The notes under the pieces are model-generated. The model did no database searches. It saw nothing but the letters and a program-made list of their open reading frames with translations, and was not told the origin of the DNA. Below, in pieces: positions 8,780-17,917 of a stretch of 33,348 nucleotides of DNA. The translations under genes were made by a program, and so were the position numbers. The stretch is from Rhizobacter sp. (GTDB lineage Bacteria > Pseudomonadota > Gammaproteobacteria > Burkholderiales > Burkholderiaceae_C). Location: positions 1 to 33,348 of the forward strand of contig JAKFUQ010000073.1 of assembly GCA_021732645.1 (NCBI GenBank), read 5' to 3'. Position 1 is the first letter of the stretch, and every line of letters starts with the position of its first letter.

Positions 8780-10335
8780 CGGGCGCCCTTCTCGACCACC
8801 GGGGGCGATGGGTTCACCGGCTCGAATGTCAGGGGCTCAAATACCAGTGGCCGTGGAATGTCAGCAACGCACGACGCATCGACGGCCAGCGCTGCGACGT
8901 CGTCTGCCGCATCGATGAAGCGGAACATCAACTCACGCACGCAGCCAATGCCCATCAGGCCGTGGCCGGCGTTCGCCACCGTCACCTGGCGCGCTTTCGG
9001 CCCCAGCGCACGCGCGACCCGGTCGGCGTGGCGCGGCGGTGTGGCCGGGTCGAGTCCGCCGCTGAGCAACAGCGTTGCCGTCGACGCCACCGGGATCTTG
9101 TAGAACGCCGCGGGCACCGTCCCACGCGGCCAGAAGGCGCAGGCTTGTTGGTAAAGCCGCGCCGCATGGTCGATGAACGGCGCGGTCAGCGATACCGGGC
9201 TCGCGCCTGGTGCTTCGGCTGGCATCTCACGCGCAAGCCGCGGCCCGTCCTCGGCGCACAGCACACTGAAATGCATGCCCATGGCGAGCGTGCCACCGCG
9301 TCGACTGGCCAGCGCGTCGGCCAACCCCAACAGCGCCTCGTAGCGCCCCTGCGCCGCCTCGCCGATCGCCTGCGGCAGCCCGGCCGCCAGCGACGGCGCA
9401 TACAGCGGCCCACGAACCGCGCCGAGCACCCGGTCGGCATCCAGCGTGAAGGTCTCGCGCTGGCCGGTCAGCGGATGGATCGCACTCACCGGCTTCGGCA
9501 GGCTGGCCAGCAGCGCCGCCCAATCGGCACGCAGCGTCGGATGCGCACGCTGGCAGGCCGGGCTGCGCTCGCAGTCGGCCAGCATCGCGTCGAACGCAGC
9601 CTGGGTGTCGATGCCCCCGCTGGTCGGCAGCACCATGTCGGGCGGCGCGACGCCATCGAGCACGCTGCGGCGCAGCCGCTCGGGGAACTGCCGCGCGTAC
9701 TCCAGCGCCGCGCGCGTGCCGTACGAGGCGCCGACCAGGTTGATGCGCTCGGCACCCAGCCGGGCGCGCACCGCGTCGAGGTCTTGCATCGCCATCGCCG
9801 TGGTGAAAAAGCGCAAGTCGTCGGTCGAGGTCAGCGGTGCGGCAGTCGACAACCGCGCCAGGCATTGCCGCAACTGCGCCAATTGCGCGGCCAGACCGGC
9901 CGGTTCCGCCAGCGGCGCGTGCCGGCGGTCTTCGCATTCCAACGACGCCGAGCGGCCCGTGCCGCGCTGGTCCACGAAGACGATGTCACGCCGGTTGTTC
10001 AGCCGGGCGAACAGCGGCAGCACCGCAGGCGCCAGCGCGATCGCGCTCTGCCCCGGCCCGCCGGCCAACAGAAACACCGGGTCCGGCAGTCGGCGGCGCG
10101 CCACGGCGGGCACCACCATGTAGTGAATGTCGATCTGCGGCCCATCCGGCCGCGCCGCATCCAGCGGCCGCCGCAGCACGCCGCAGCGCACCTCGTTGGC
10201 CAGCCCGGGCACGCGGCATGACGTGGTCACCGCGTCGGCTTGCGCGCGCAGCGCGGGCGCGCAGGCCAGCACCAGCAAGGCGACCCCGGTGGCGCGCCAA
10301 GGCAATGTCACCTTCAAGCCAGCCGCCGTTTCCAC
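8776..10335 (-). CDS. Alpha/beta hydrolase, tripeptidyl aminopeptidase (TAP-like C-terminal) family
   Basis: VFLLAGGPGQSAI, VFVDQRGTGRS, nucleophile elbow NLVGASYGTRAALEYARQFP, C-terminal LLLSGGLDPATPPRHAD ... GHGLM. Confidence 0.9.
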   Translation of the reverse strand: METAAGLKVTLPWRATGVALLVLACAPALRAQADAVTTSCRVPGLANEVRCGVLRRPLDAARPDGPQIDIHYMVVPAVARRRLPDPVFLLAGGPGQSAIALAPAVLPLFARLNNRRDIVFVDQRGTGRSASLECEDRRHAPLAEPAGLAAQLAQLRQCLARLSTAAPLTSTDDLRFFTTAMAMQDLDAVRARLGAERINLVGASYGTRAALEYARQFPERLRRSVLDGVAPPDMVLPTSGGIDTQAAFDAMLADCERSPACQRAHPTLRADWAALLASLPKPVSAIHPLTGQRETFTLDADRVLGAVRGPLYAPSLAAGLPQAIGEAAQGRYEALLGLADALASRRGGTLAMGMHFSVLCAEDGPRLAREMPAEAPGASPVSLTAPFIDHAARLYQQACAFWPRGTVPAAFYKIPVASTATLLLSGGLDPATPPRHADRVARALGPKARQVTVANAGHGLMGIGCVRELMFRFIDAADDVAALAVDASCVADIPRPLVFEPLTFEPVNPSPPVVEKGAR

Positions 10336-10555
10336 GCACCCCCCGCCGCAGGCGAGCGAGGTTCGTTGAACACAGGTCGGGACATGGGTGGCTCCATCAC
10401 GCGCATTGAGGTTTGCGAGCGTAGCCGAGTGCGCGCGTCATCGAAAGCCGGGCGCGCTTCGTTACGCCAGTTCTCGTAGAAAATTTCTGCGCCGCAGCGC
10501 TGGCTACGCGCTGAGCGGCTTCGATGGCACCCCGACACGACAAGGATCCCTCACC

Positions 10556-11668
10556 ATGCGCACTCCCTTCAAGACGTTCAGCCTCGCCCTGGTCAGCCTG
10601 CTCGCCCTGGGCGGCGTCACCGGCGCGCAGGCCGCCGAGCCCAAGGTGCTCAACATCTACAACTGGTCGGACTACATCGCCGACGACACGATCAAGAACT
10701 TCGAGAAAGAGACCGGTATCAAGGTCAACTACGACAACTACGACAACAACGAGGTGCTGCACGCCAAGCTGGTGGCGGGCAAGACAGGCTACGACATCGT
10801 CGTGCCCGGCGCGCACTTCGCGAAGACGCAGATCGAAGGCGGCCTGCTGCAAAAGCTCGACCGCAGCAAGCTCACCAACTGGGGCAACCTCGACAAGGGC
10901 TTGCTTGAACAGCTTGCCAAGGTCGACCCGGGGAACGAGCACTTGGTCGACTGGATGTGGGGCTACATCGCGGTGGGCATCAACACGGCCAAGGTGAAGG
11001 CGGCCTTGGGCGACATGCCGATGCCCGACAACGCCTGGAGCCTGGTGTTCGATCCCAAGTACGCCAGCAAGCTCAAGAGCTGCGGCATCAATGTGCTGGA
11101 CTCGGCGTCCGAGGTTCTGCCGATCGCGCTGCTCTACGCCGGCAAGCCGCCGTTCAGCAAGGAAAAGGCGGACTACGACGAGGCCGCCAAGGTGCTCAAG
11201 GCCGCGCGCCCCTACATCACCCGCTTCTCGTCGTCGGGCTACATCAACGACCTGGCCGCAGGCTCGGTGTGCGTGGTGATGGGCTATTCGGGCGACATCA
11301 ACATCGCCCGGGCGCGGGCGATCGAGGCCAAGGGCAAGGTCGAGGTGCAAGCCCTGGTGCCCAAGGGCGGCTCGACCTTGTTCTTCGACACGATGGCGAT
11401 CCCGAAGGACGCAAAAAACGTCGCGAATGCGCACCTGTTCATCAACTACATCCTGCGCCCGGAGGTGCATGCCTCGCTGACCAACAAGGTGTTCTATGCG
11501 AACCCGAATGCGGCGTCGCTGAAGTTCGTCAAGCCGAATGTGGCGCAGAACACCACCATCTTTCTGAGCGACGCCGACAAGAAGATCATGACCGCGCCGG
11601 ACAGCGTGCCGCAGGCGATACGGCGCGTGCAGACAAGGGTGTTCACGGCCTTCAAGGCTGGGAAGTGA
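10556..11668 (+). CDS. potF: Polyamine ABC transporter substrate-binding protein (PotF-like)
   Basis: Signal peptide MRTPFKTFSLALVSLLALGGVTGAQA then EPKVLNIYNWSDYIADDTIKNFEKETGIKVNYDNYDNNEVLHAKLVAG; AAGGA SD before ATG 10556. The ORF track start at 10388 is an over-extension. Confidence 0.93.
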   Translation: MRTPFKTFSLALVSLLALGGVTGAQAAEPKVLNIYNWSDYIADDTIKNFEKETGIKVNYDNYDNNEVLHAKLVAGKTGYDIVVPGAHFAKTQIEGGLLQKLDRSKLTNWGNLDKGLLEQLAKVDPGNEHLVDWMWGYIAVGINTAKVKAALGDMPMPDNAWSLVFDPKYASKLKSCGINVLDSASEVLPIALLYAGKPPFSKEKADYDEAAKVLKAARPYITRFSSSGYINDLAAGSVCVVMGYSGDINIARARAIEAKGKVEVQALVPKGGSTLFFDTMAIPKDAKNVANAHLFINYILRPEVHASLTNKVFYANPNAASLKFVKPNVAQNTTIFLSDADKKIMTAPDSVPQAIRRVQTRVFTAFKAGK

Positions 11669-11711
11669 GCCTATCCCTGCCTTGAGGCCCGGCGGGCGGG
11701 GTTTGCCTTGC

Positions 11712-12100
11712 GTGGCAGCGCGCCGGGTTTCGGCCCGGCCGCCGAGTAACTTTCTTCTGCTGGCACAGAAGAAAGTCACCAAAGCAAAGGGCCTGAACAC
11801 CAGCCATTTGGTCTGCTCGCTGCGGCTACACGCCTACTTCAGAGGCTCTGGCCCGAGAACATTCAGCGAGCTACCGCCTCGGTTTCCTCGCTCAGGTTCA
11901 AACATGCGGTATCGACACGCCTCGACCCTTCGGGTCCTCGGTTTGAGTTCTTGTGCCAGAGCCTCTGCAGTCCACCTGTAGCCGTAGCGTGGTCACCAAA
12001 TGGGCTGGTGTTCAGGCCCTCTTTTTTGGTTACTTTTTTCTGGGCCAGCAGAAAAAAGTGACTCGCCCGCCGGGGCGAATACCCGGCGCGGTGCAACACA
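11712..12100. repeat. Large imperfect inverted repeat (about 135-bp arms, about 100-bp centre) with nested perfect hairpins
   Basis: Left arm about 11712-11852 and right arm about 11955-12100 are reverse-complement homologous (e.g. GGGCCTGAACACCAGCC / GGCTGGTGTTCAGGCCC; AGAGGCTCTGGC / GCCAGAGCCTCT). Nested hairpins at 11749-11776 and 12032-12059. Confidence 0.85.
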
Positions 12101-12117
12101 AAGCGAGCCGACGTCAG

Positions 12118-13728
12118 TCAGTACAAAGTACGCTCAGCCATCGGCGGCGGCACCCACTGATAAAGCCAAGTTTCTGTCAGCGACTGCCCCTCACAGCTGA
12201 GGTACAGCCGCAACTCGATCGGCTCGGTCGAGGCGGTCGGCACGACATCGAACAAGGCCCGGTAGCCGCGCACCGCGTGCAATGGCCGCGCCGAGGTGGT
12301 TTCGATGCGGGCGCCGGCTGACGCCGTAATCACCGCCGTCACCGCCGCGTTCGCACCGATCAGCGCCAGGTCGCCGCCGGAAAAATCGACCGCGAAGCGC
12401 CACGAAAAATACGTGCGCTTCTTGCCGACGACCCCGCCCAGGCCGGTGCGAGTGGCCACGCACTTCGCCAGCGGCGGCTGCGCGGGTGCCTGCGCACCCC
12501 AGTAGAGCCGGTAGCCCAGCAGCAACTCCTCGCCGGCCTGGGGCTTGCGCGCCGGGTTCCAGAACGCGACGATGTTGTCGAAGGTTTCGTCCACCGTCGG
12601 GATCTCGACCAGCTGCACCGAGCCCGCGCCCCAGCCCGATTTGGGCTCGACCCACAGGCTGGGCCGCTTCTCGTAGAACACGCCGTCGTCCTGGTAGTGG
12701 TCGAACGCGCGGTCTCGTTGCAGCAGGCCGAAGCCGCGCGGGTTGTTGTCTTGGAAGGCGTTGAAGGCGAGCTGGCGCGGGTTGGTCAGCGGGCGCCAGA
12801 TCCACTCGCCGTTGCCGGTCCACATCGCGAGGCCGTCGCTGTCGTGGATCTCGCCGCGCCAGTCGTAGCCCATGCGGCGGTCGTTCTCGCCGGTCTGGAA
12901 CATGCTGGTGCAGGGCGCGATGCCGAGGCGATCGATGGTTGTGCGCGGGTACAGCGCAACATCGATGTCCATCACCTGCGTGTCGCCCGGCGTGATGACG
13001 AAGCGGTAGGCGCCGGTCACGCTGGGCGAGTCGAGCAGCGCGTACACCGTGATGCTGTTCGAGCCCACGGCCGGGCGTTCGAGCCAGAAGCCTGTGAAGT
13101 TCGGAAACTCCTCCGGCGTCGGCGCACCCGTGTCGATCGCCAGGCCGCGTGCCGACAGGCCGTACTGCCACTCGCCACCGACCGCGCGGAAATAGCTGGC
13201 ACCCAGGAAGGCGGTGATGTCGCGCTGCAAGTCGGTATGAAAATTCAGCCGGAAGCCGGCGAAGCCGAGGTCGCGCGGCAGTTTCGCGTCGGCCAGGCCG
13301 CTTTTGCCCTGATCGAACATGTCGGGCACATAGGCCAGTTCCTGCGCCACGCCGTCGGCCAGCTCGTACAGCCGCACCGGCGACTTGAAGTACAGCCCGA
13401 GGTGAAAGAACTGCGCCTGAAAGCGCCGTTTGTCGCCGCGCCACAGCGCCTGGTCGGGGCGGAATCGGATCGACTGGTACGCGTCCCAGTCGAGCGCCTC
13501 GACCGCTTGGGGCAGCCGCGTGCTCGGTGGCGCGTAGGGCTTGCGCGACAGCGAGAGCGCCTGCCCCTTCAAGCCCGCGTAGTCAAAGCGCTGCGGCGCG
13601 GCGATGGCCTGCAGCTTCTCGGCCCAGGCGGGCACGGCAGCGCTGCCCGCCAGCGCCGCGAGGCTGGTGATGAACTGCCGGCGTGGAAGGGGCCGGTGGG
13701 CGCTCGCCGTCACGCGACCGTTCGTCAC
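12118..13728 (-). CDS. opgD: Glucan biosynthesis protein D (OpgD/MdoD), Tat-type signal peptide
   Basis: RPLPRRQFITSLAALAGSAAVPAWA leader; FDYAGLKGQALSLSRKPY, NFHTDLQRDITAFLGASYFRAVG, YGLSARGLAIDTG, FWLERP. GTG 13728 overlaps the upstream TGA. Confidence 0.9.
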   Translation of the reverse strand: MTNGRVTASAHRPLPRRQFITSLAALAGSAAVPAWAEKLQAIAAPQRFDYAGLKGQALSLSRKPYAPPSTRLPQAVEALDWDAYQSIRFRPDQALWRGDKRRFQAQFFHLGLYFKSPVRLYELADGVAQELAYVPDMFDQGKSGLADAKLPRDLGFAGFRLNFHTDLQRDITAFLGASYFRAVGGEWQYGLSARGLAIDTGAPTPEEFPNFTGFWLERPAVGSNSITVYALLDSPSVTGAYRFVITPGDTQVMDIDVALYPRTTIDRLGIAPCTSMFQTGENDRRMGYDWRGEIHDSDGLAMWTGNGEWIWRPLTNPRQLAFNAFQDNNPRGFGLLQRDRAFDHYQDDGVFYEKRPSLWVEPKSGWGAGSVQLVEIPTVDETFDNIVAFWNPARKPQAGEELLLGYRLYWGAQAPAQPPLAKCVATRTGLGGVVGKKRTYFSWRFAVDFSGGDLALIGANAAVTAVITASAGARIETTSARPLHAVRGYRALFDVVPTASTEPIELRLYLSCEGQSLTETWLYQWVPPPMAERTLY

Positions 13729-14003
13729 TCGACGGTGACGCCTTTGGCGAACGCGACCCGGCCCTTGATGTTGGAGGCGGCCTCGGTCGGCTCGGGGTAG
13801 TACCAGACCGCGTTCTCGTTCATGTCGCCTTCGACCATCAGGCTGTAATAGTGCGCTTGACCCTTCCACGCGCAGCCGGTGCGGTGGTTGCTGAAGGTCA
13901 CATGCTGGCGCTGCAAGCTGGCTTCGGGGAAATAAGAGTTGCCTTCGACGGTCACGATGTCGTCGCTCTCGGCAATGGTCACGCCTTTCCAGGTGGCTTT
14001 CAT
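13725..14003 (-). CDS. DUF427 domain-containing protein
   Basis: MKATWKGVTIAESDDIVTVEGNSYFPEASL...TGCAWKGQAHYYSLMVEG...AVWYYPEPTEAASNIKGRVAFAKGVTVE. Confidence 0.9.
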   Translation of the reverse strand: MKATWKGVTIAESDDIVTVEGNSYFPEASLQRQHVTFSNHRTGCAWKGQAHYYSLMVEGDMNENAVWYYPEPTEAASNIKGRVAFAKGVTVE

Positions 14004-14076
14004 CGGTTTCCTTTCAGCTTCCTTTGCGAGAACTATGGCGGCAGCGGCCCAACCGGCGGCAGCAGCAGACGACCCG

Positions 14077-15087
14077 TCAAGCGTACAACGCCGCGGCGTG
14101 CTGCAAGCGGCGGCCCACGGCGGTGGCCAGCGCCTTGTCGCCGGTCACACGCACGCTGTCGCCATGCCGCAAGATGTCCATCATCAGCTCGGTCGCGTCG
14201 ACGTACGGCACTTTCAGTTCGTAGCACCCGTCGCCATCGGCCGGACCCAGCCAGCGCGAGGTTTGCTGCGGGTGCCATTCCTCGTTGGCCACCCACTGCG
14301 CGGCATCGGGCTCGAACACCAGCGTGGCCCATTTCACTCTTTCGCCCGCACCGCCATAGATGCCATAGCCCGCATCAAGCGCGGTCTCCAGGTCTTTCAG
14401 CGCCACCGACTTGGCGCGGCTGTCCAGCGAGCGCGCCGCCTTGACCGCATCGAGTGCAAACCGGCGCAGGCCGTCGCTGGCGTGGCACCACGCGTCCAGG
14501 TACCAGGTGTTGCGGTAGTTGACCAGCCGCTGCGGTGACACCTCACGTTCGCTGGTCGTGCGGTCGCTGCGCTTGAAGTAGCGCAACCACACCCGCTTGC
14601 GCTGCACCAGCGCGCTGCCCAACAGCTCGAAATGCTGGCTCGGCACGCGGCGCCGCGCCGTGCCGATCACCTTGACGCGTCGCACCAGCTCGCGGGCCTC
14701 GGACTCGTCGGCACCCAGCAGGCCCTGCAGCCGGTCCATCATGGGTTGCAGGTGCCGCGCCAGCACGCCATCGTCGTCGAGCCCGGCCATCAGCTGGTGC
14801 ATGGTCAGCAACGCATGCAGCTCGCGTTCGCTGAACCAGATGCCCGGCAGCTCGTGATGTGCCGATTTCGTCGCTGCGTTGGCACCGACCGGGGGACCGT
14901 CGAGGCGGTAGCCGTTGTCGGCGCGGGTGTAGGTGATCGGTGCGCCCAAGCGGTCGCGCAGGTACTGCAAGTCACGCTTCAGTGTGGCGGGCGACACCGC
15001 CAGCTCGGCTTGCAGCGTGTCGAAGCTGACGCAGCCACGGCCGCGCAGCAGCAACTCGATCTTGTAGAAGCGTTCGGTTCGGTCCAT
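14077..15087 (-). CDS. WYL domain-containing HTH transcriptional regulator (YafY family)
   Basis: MDRTERFYKIELLLRGRGCVSFDTLQAELAVSPATLKRDLQYLRDRLGAPI (N-terminal HTH) and RVWLRYFKRSDRTTSEREVSPQRLVNYRNTWYLDAWCHASDGLRRFALDAV (WYL). The track ORF extends to 16473 but the family start is ATG 15087. Confidence 0.93.
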   Translation of the reverse strand: MDRTERFYKIELLLRGRGCVSFDTLQAELAVSPATLKRDLQYLRDRLGAPITYTRADNGYRLDGPPVGANAATKSAHHELPGIWFSERELHALLTMHQLMAGLDDDGVLARHLQPMMDRLQGLLGADESEARELVRRVKVIGTARRRVPSQHFELLGSALVQRKRVWLRYFKRSDRTTSEREVSPQRLVNYRNTWYLDAWCHASDGLRRFALDAVKAARSLDSRAKSVALKDLETALDAGYGIYGGAGERVKWATLVFEPDAAQWVANEEWHPQQTSRWLGPADGDGCYELKVPYVDATELMMDILRHGDSVRVTGDKALATAVGRRLQHAAALYA

Positions 15088-15123
15088 GGGTGACTCCGCG
15101 GTGGTTTCGCGATAACACACAGG

Positions 15124-15142
15124 TGGCTCACCCGATGAGCCA
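15124..15142. promoter_or_regulatory. Palindromic operator candidate TGGCTCA-CCCGA-TGAGCCA
   Basis: Perfect 7-bp arms with 5-nt spacer, 37 bp upstream of the WYL regulator start. Confidence 0.65.
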
Positions 15143-15186
15143 GCATTTGCCGAGCATACGCGAAATAGTTTTGCATCAGGCTCAGC

Positions 15187-15205
15187 TGGCTCACCCCATG
15201 AGCCT
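15187..15205. promoter_or_regulatory. Second copy of the operator candidate, TGGCTCA-CCCCA-TGAGCCT
   Basis: Near-identical to 15124-15142 (6-bp perfect arms); an extra GGCTCA half-site lies at 15179-15184. Confidence 0.65.
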
Positions 15206-15264
15206 GTGGCTGCACACACTGCATCCTTCGCGGCATGTCGCTGCGCCCCCAAGGAGCCCCCGCC

Positions 15265-16476
15265 ATGACCACCCACCTGTCCGCCCGAAGCGGGACCGCC
15301 ACAGACCTTGCCACCCCCGACCTGTTCGCCCTCGACCTCGCCGCGGTCAACCTCCCCAGCGCGCCGCTGCGAGCCCGCCCACCGGCCGCCTTGCTGACCA
15401 CGCACGAACACATCGGGTTCGAGCTCGGCTGGGACCACGCGCACCACGGCGTCACGCCACCCGCGCCCCACGCGCAGGATCCGTCGCCGCTGCGCCATGG
15501 CTGGATGGCAGGCGTTGCGGCCTTCGATGCGCGCACGCTCGCGCCCACCCCCGCGGTGCGTCAGTGGTTGCAACTGCGGCTGCACGCCTGGCTGCACGGG
15601 CGCAACGTCGAGTTGTTCCAGGTCACGCCGCGGCAATTGCAGCGGCTCGCCGTCAGCCACTGCCCGATCACCCGCCTGGCGCTGGACCACCCGGGCGACG
15701 CGGGCCAGCGCGCGTCCATCGACCGCGTGCGCAACGACGCCGGCTACGCTGCGGGCAACCTGGTGGTGCTGAGCGCGCAGGCGCAGCTGGCGAAGGCCGC
15801 CCACGGCTTCGAAAGCGCCCTCGGCATGGCGCGCCGCCTTGAGGCCAGCGGCGAGCACCGCAACAGCGGGCCGCAAACACACGACGGCTTGGGCGCGCAG
15901 CCCTGGGGCCGCCTCGCGGTGCTGTGCAGCTTTGTCGAGCCCCTGCCGCATGCCCGCGCCGCCTCGCTGCCGCTGCTGGTGCTGCCACCGAACCGGCTGC
16001 GGCTGTTCAACCCGGTGCAGGCCTTGCAGGCGTTCATCAGCCGACAGTTGCTCAACGCCGGCTGGAGCCAGCGCATCAACGCGTTCGAAGCGCTGCTGCC
16101 GAGCGCGCCCGTGCGTCGCGCCTTCCGCGGGTTTTTTCAGGCGTGGCTGCCGCGCGTGCTTGAAGCCGGGCGCTCCGTTGACCCGCAACAGGCGCGCTGG
16201 GCGATTGAAGACGCCTGGCGCCACGCGCCAGTGATGCAGCGCTGGGTGCGCTTCGCAACGCTGCTCGACGCCCCGCAGTGCGAGGCCCTGTTGTCGCGTG
16301 CGGTGGCCCATGGTCTGCTGCCCGGTGGCCTGCGCGTCGAGGTGGTGGCCGATGACCTGGCGACCGAGGGCTGGTGCCTGAACACCAAGGGCTGTGTGCC
16401 GCACGGCCGCGTGATGCGCCCCTCGCGCAGGCGGGCATCGCCAGACGACGCACCGGTTGCCCAGACGGTGCATTGA
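15265..16476 (+). CDS. Hypothetical protein with an HNH-nuclease-like segment
   Basis: About 403-aa ORF divergent from the WYL regulator; segment CPITRLALDHPGDAGQRASIDRVRNDAGYAAGNLVVLSAQAQLAK resembles the SIDRI-N-xGY-xxGNxxxxS pattern of HNH-type proteins. Start 15265 or 15235. Confidence 0.7.
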   Translation: MTTHLSARSGTATDLATPDLFALDLAAVNLPSAPLRARPPAALLTTHEHIGFELGWDHAHHGVTPPAPHAQDPSPLRHGWMAGVAAFDARTLAPTPAVRQWLQLRLHAWLHGRNVELFQVTPRQLQRLAVSHCPITRLALDHPGDAGQRASIDRVRNDAGYAAGNLVVLSAQAQLAKAAHGFESALGMARRLEASGEHRNSGPQTHDGLGAQPWGRLAVLCSFVEPLPHARAASLPLLVLPPNRLRLFNPVQALQAFISRQLLNAGWSQRINAFEALLPSAPVRRAFRGFFQAWLPRVLEAGRSVDPQQARWAIEDAWRHAPVMQRWVRFATLLDAPQCEALLSRAVAHGLLPGGLRVEVVADDLATEGWCLNTKGCVPHGRVMRPSRRRASPDDAPVAQTVH

Positions 16477-16530
16477 GCTTTGCGCCCGGGAAGTGCCCCG
16501 CGCAACGCGGCAGCGTGCGCCGCAGGCGGA

Positions 16531-16968
16531 TCAGCGGTCGGTGATCGCCATGCCGCTGGCATCCCACAGGGGCGCGAAGCCGCTGGGCGTCGCCGTCGCC
16601 GACCGCAGCAAACGCAGGGTCACCAGCTCTTGCGACACCGCAGGTGGAAAGCCGGTGCGCTGGCGGCGTCGGCCCAACACCAGGTCGTCCAGCACCCGCG
16701 ACACCAACGCCGGGTCGTTCCAGCACAGCGCGAGCCGGTTGGCCACGCGGGGGTACAGCGCACACAGCTGGGTGGGCCGATGACGCGGACTCAGCGAGTC
16801 ACACCAGGCTTTGGTCAGCGGCGACAACACCATGTCCTGCGGCCGCGCCTGTTCGCGCAGGCGTTGCCAGCCCGACTCGCTGGTCGGCTCCACCGCCACA
16901 CGGCGTGCCGGGGTCGCCTTGGTGGCCGTGCTTCGGGGGCTGTGCGCACCCCATCCGAAAATGCTCAT
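16531..16968 (-). CDS. Hypothetical protein (145 aa)
   Basis: MSIFGWGAHSPRSTATKATPARRVAVEPTSESGWQRLREQ...LCALYPRVANRLALCWNDPALVSRVLDDLVLGRRRQRTGFPPAVSQELVTLRLLR; protein-like composition, no better frame. Confidence 0.75.
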   Translation of the reverse strand: MSIFGWGAHSPRSTATKATPARRVAVEPTSESGWQRLREQARPQDMVLSPLTKAWCDSLSPRHRPTQLCALYPRVANRLALCWNDPALVSRVLDDLVLGRRRQRTGFPPAVSQELVTLRLLRSATATPSGFAPLWDASGMAITDR

Positions 16969-17191
16969 GGCGTGAGTGCTCCGCGCACCCGTGGCGGCGC
17001 TGACGCGGCGCAGGCATCACGGCCATCGATGGCTTGGTAACAGTAGGTATCCATGGCAAGCAGTGTGGGGCCGAAGGCCGTCGGAAACCCGCCTCTTTCC
17101 AGGCGCTCCCCCGACTTGCGGGTGTGCTTCCTTCACGCCCGCGGCGGCGTTGTGACACGTCGCTGCCTCAGGCACCCCCTACGATCGTCAA

Positions 17192-17917
17192 ATGGCGTTG
17201 ATGGTGTCGATGGTTTTGTGGAATGGCGTCACCCGACTCGGCGAAGCGCAGATCCTGCTGCCCGCCGCATTGCTGACCGCCCTGTGGTTCGTTTGGCGCG
17301 ATCGCTCGCCTCGGCTGGCGGCGGTGTGGCTGGGCGGCATCGTGGTCGCCACGCTGGTCACCACCGCGTCGAAAGTCGCCTTCATCGGCTATGGGCTGGG
17401 CTGGGCCGCGCTGGACTACACCGGCGTGTCGGGCCATTCGATGTTCGCGGCCGCCATCTATCCGCTGACCGGTGTGGCCCTCGTCAGTGCCGCCGCCGGC
17501 TTGCAGGCCGCGCGCTGGGAGCCGCTGGGCTTGCTCTCGGGCGCGGCACTCGCCACCGTGGTGGGCGTGTCGCGGGTGGCGATCGGGGTGCACTCCTGGA
17601 GCGAAGTGGTGGCCGGCTTGCTGGTCGGCGGTGCGGTGACGCTGCTGGCCACGCGAGCCCAGCGCGCGCCACCGGCGCGGCATTCGCTGTGGTTGCCGGT
17701 GGTGGTGTGCGTGTGGCTGGGCAGCGCCCTGCCGTATGCGCCGCCGTCACCGACGCACGGCTGGGTCACGCAGCTGGCACTGGCGGTGTCGGGGCGTTCG
17801 CAGCCCTACACCCGCGCCGACCTGCTGGCTCCGCGCGCCGCACCCCCAGACAGCGCAGGCCCCACCAGCAGCACCCCTCAGCGGCGAGGGGACAGCGACT
17901 TCGCCAACCCCGTTTGA
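17192..17917 (+). CDS. Phosphatase PAP2 family protein
   Basis: TM-rich; SGHSMFAAAIYPLTG and SRVAIGVHSWSEVVAGLLVGG match PAP2 motifs. Confidence 0.85.
   Translation: MALMVSMVLWNGVTRLGEAQILLPAALLTALWFVWRDRSPRLAAVWLGGIVVATLVTTASKVAFIGYGLGWAALDYTGVSGHSMFAAAIYPLTGVALVSAAAGLQAARWEPLGLLSGAALATVVGVSRVAIGVHSWSEVVAGLLVGGAVTLLATRAQRAPPARHSLWLPVVVCVWLGSALPYAPPSPTHGWVTQLALAVSGRSQPYTRADLLAPRAAPPDSAGPTSSTPQRRGDSDFANPV

Noticed and set aside
8740-10221. 493-aa plus-strand ORF opposite the TAP-like hydrolase
   Set aside because: Antisense shadow ORF; the minus-strand product has recognisable alpha/beta hydrolase motifs.
10397-11800. 467-aa minus-strand ORF opposite potF
   Set aside because: Shadow frame with valine/histidine runs; potF on the plus strand is clear.
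11682-12321. Short ORFs such as 11682-11981, 11863-12099 and 11953-12321
   Set aside because: They are translations of the inverted-repeat arms (LLLAQKKVTK... and its mirror), not genes.
15088-16473. N-terminal extension of the WYL ORF
   Set aside because: Homology-like sequence begins at MDRTERFYKIE (15087); the upstream part is antisense to the divergent gene and crosses the operator palindromes.
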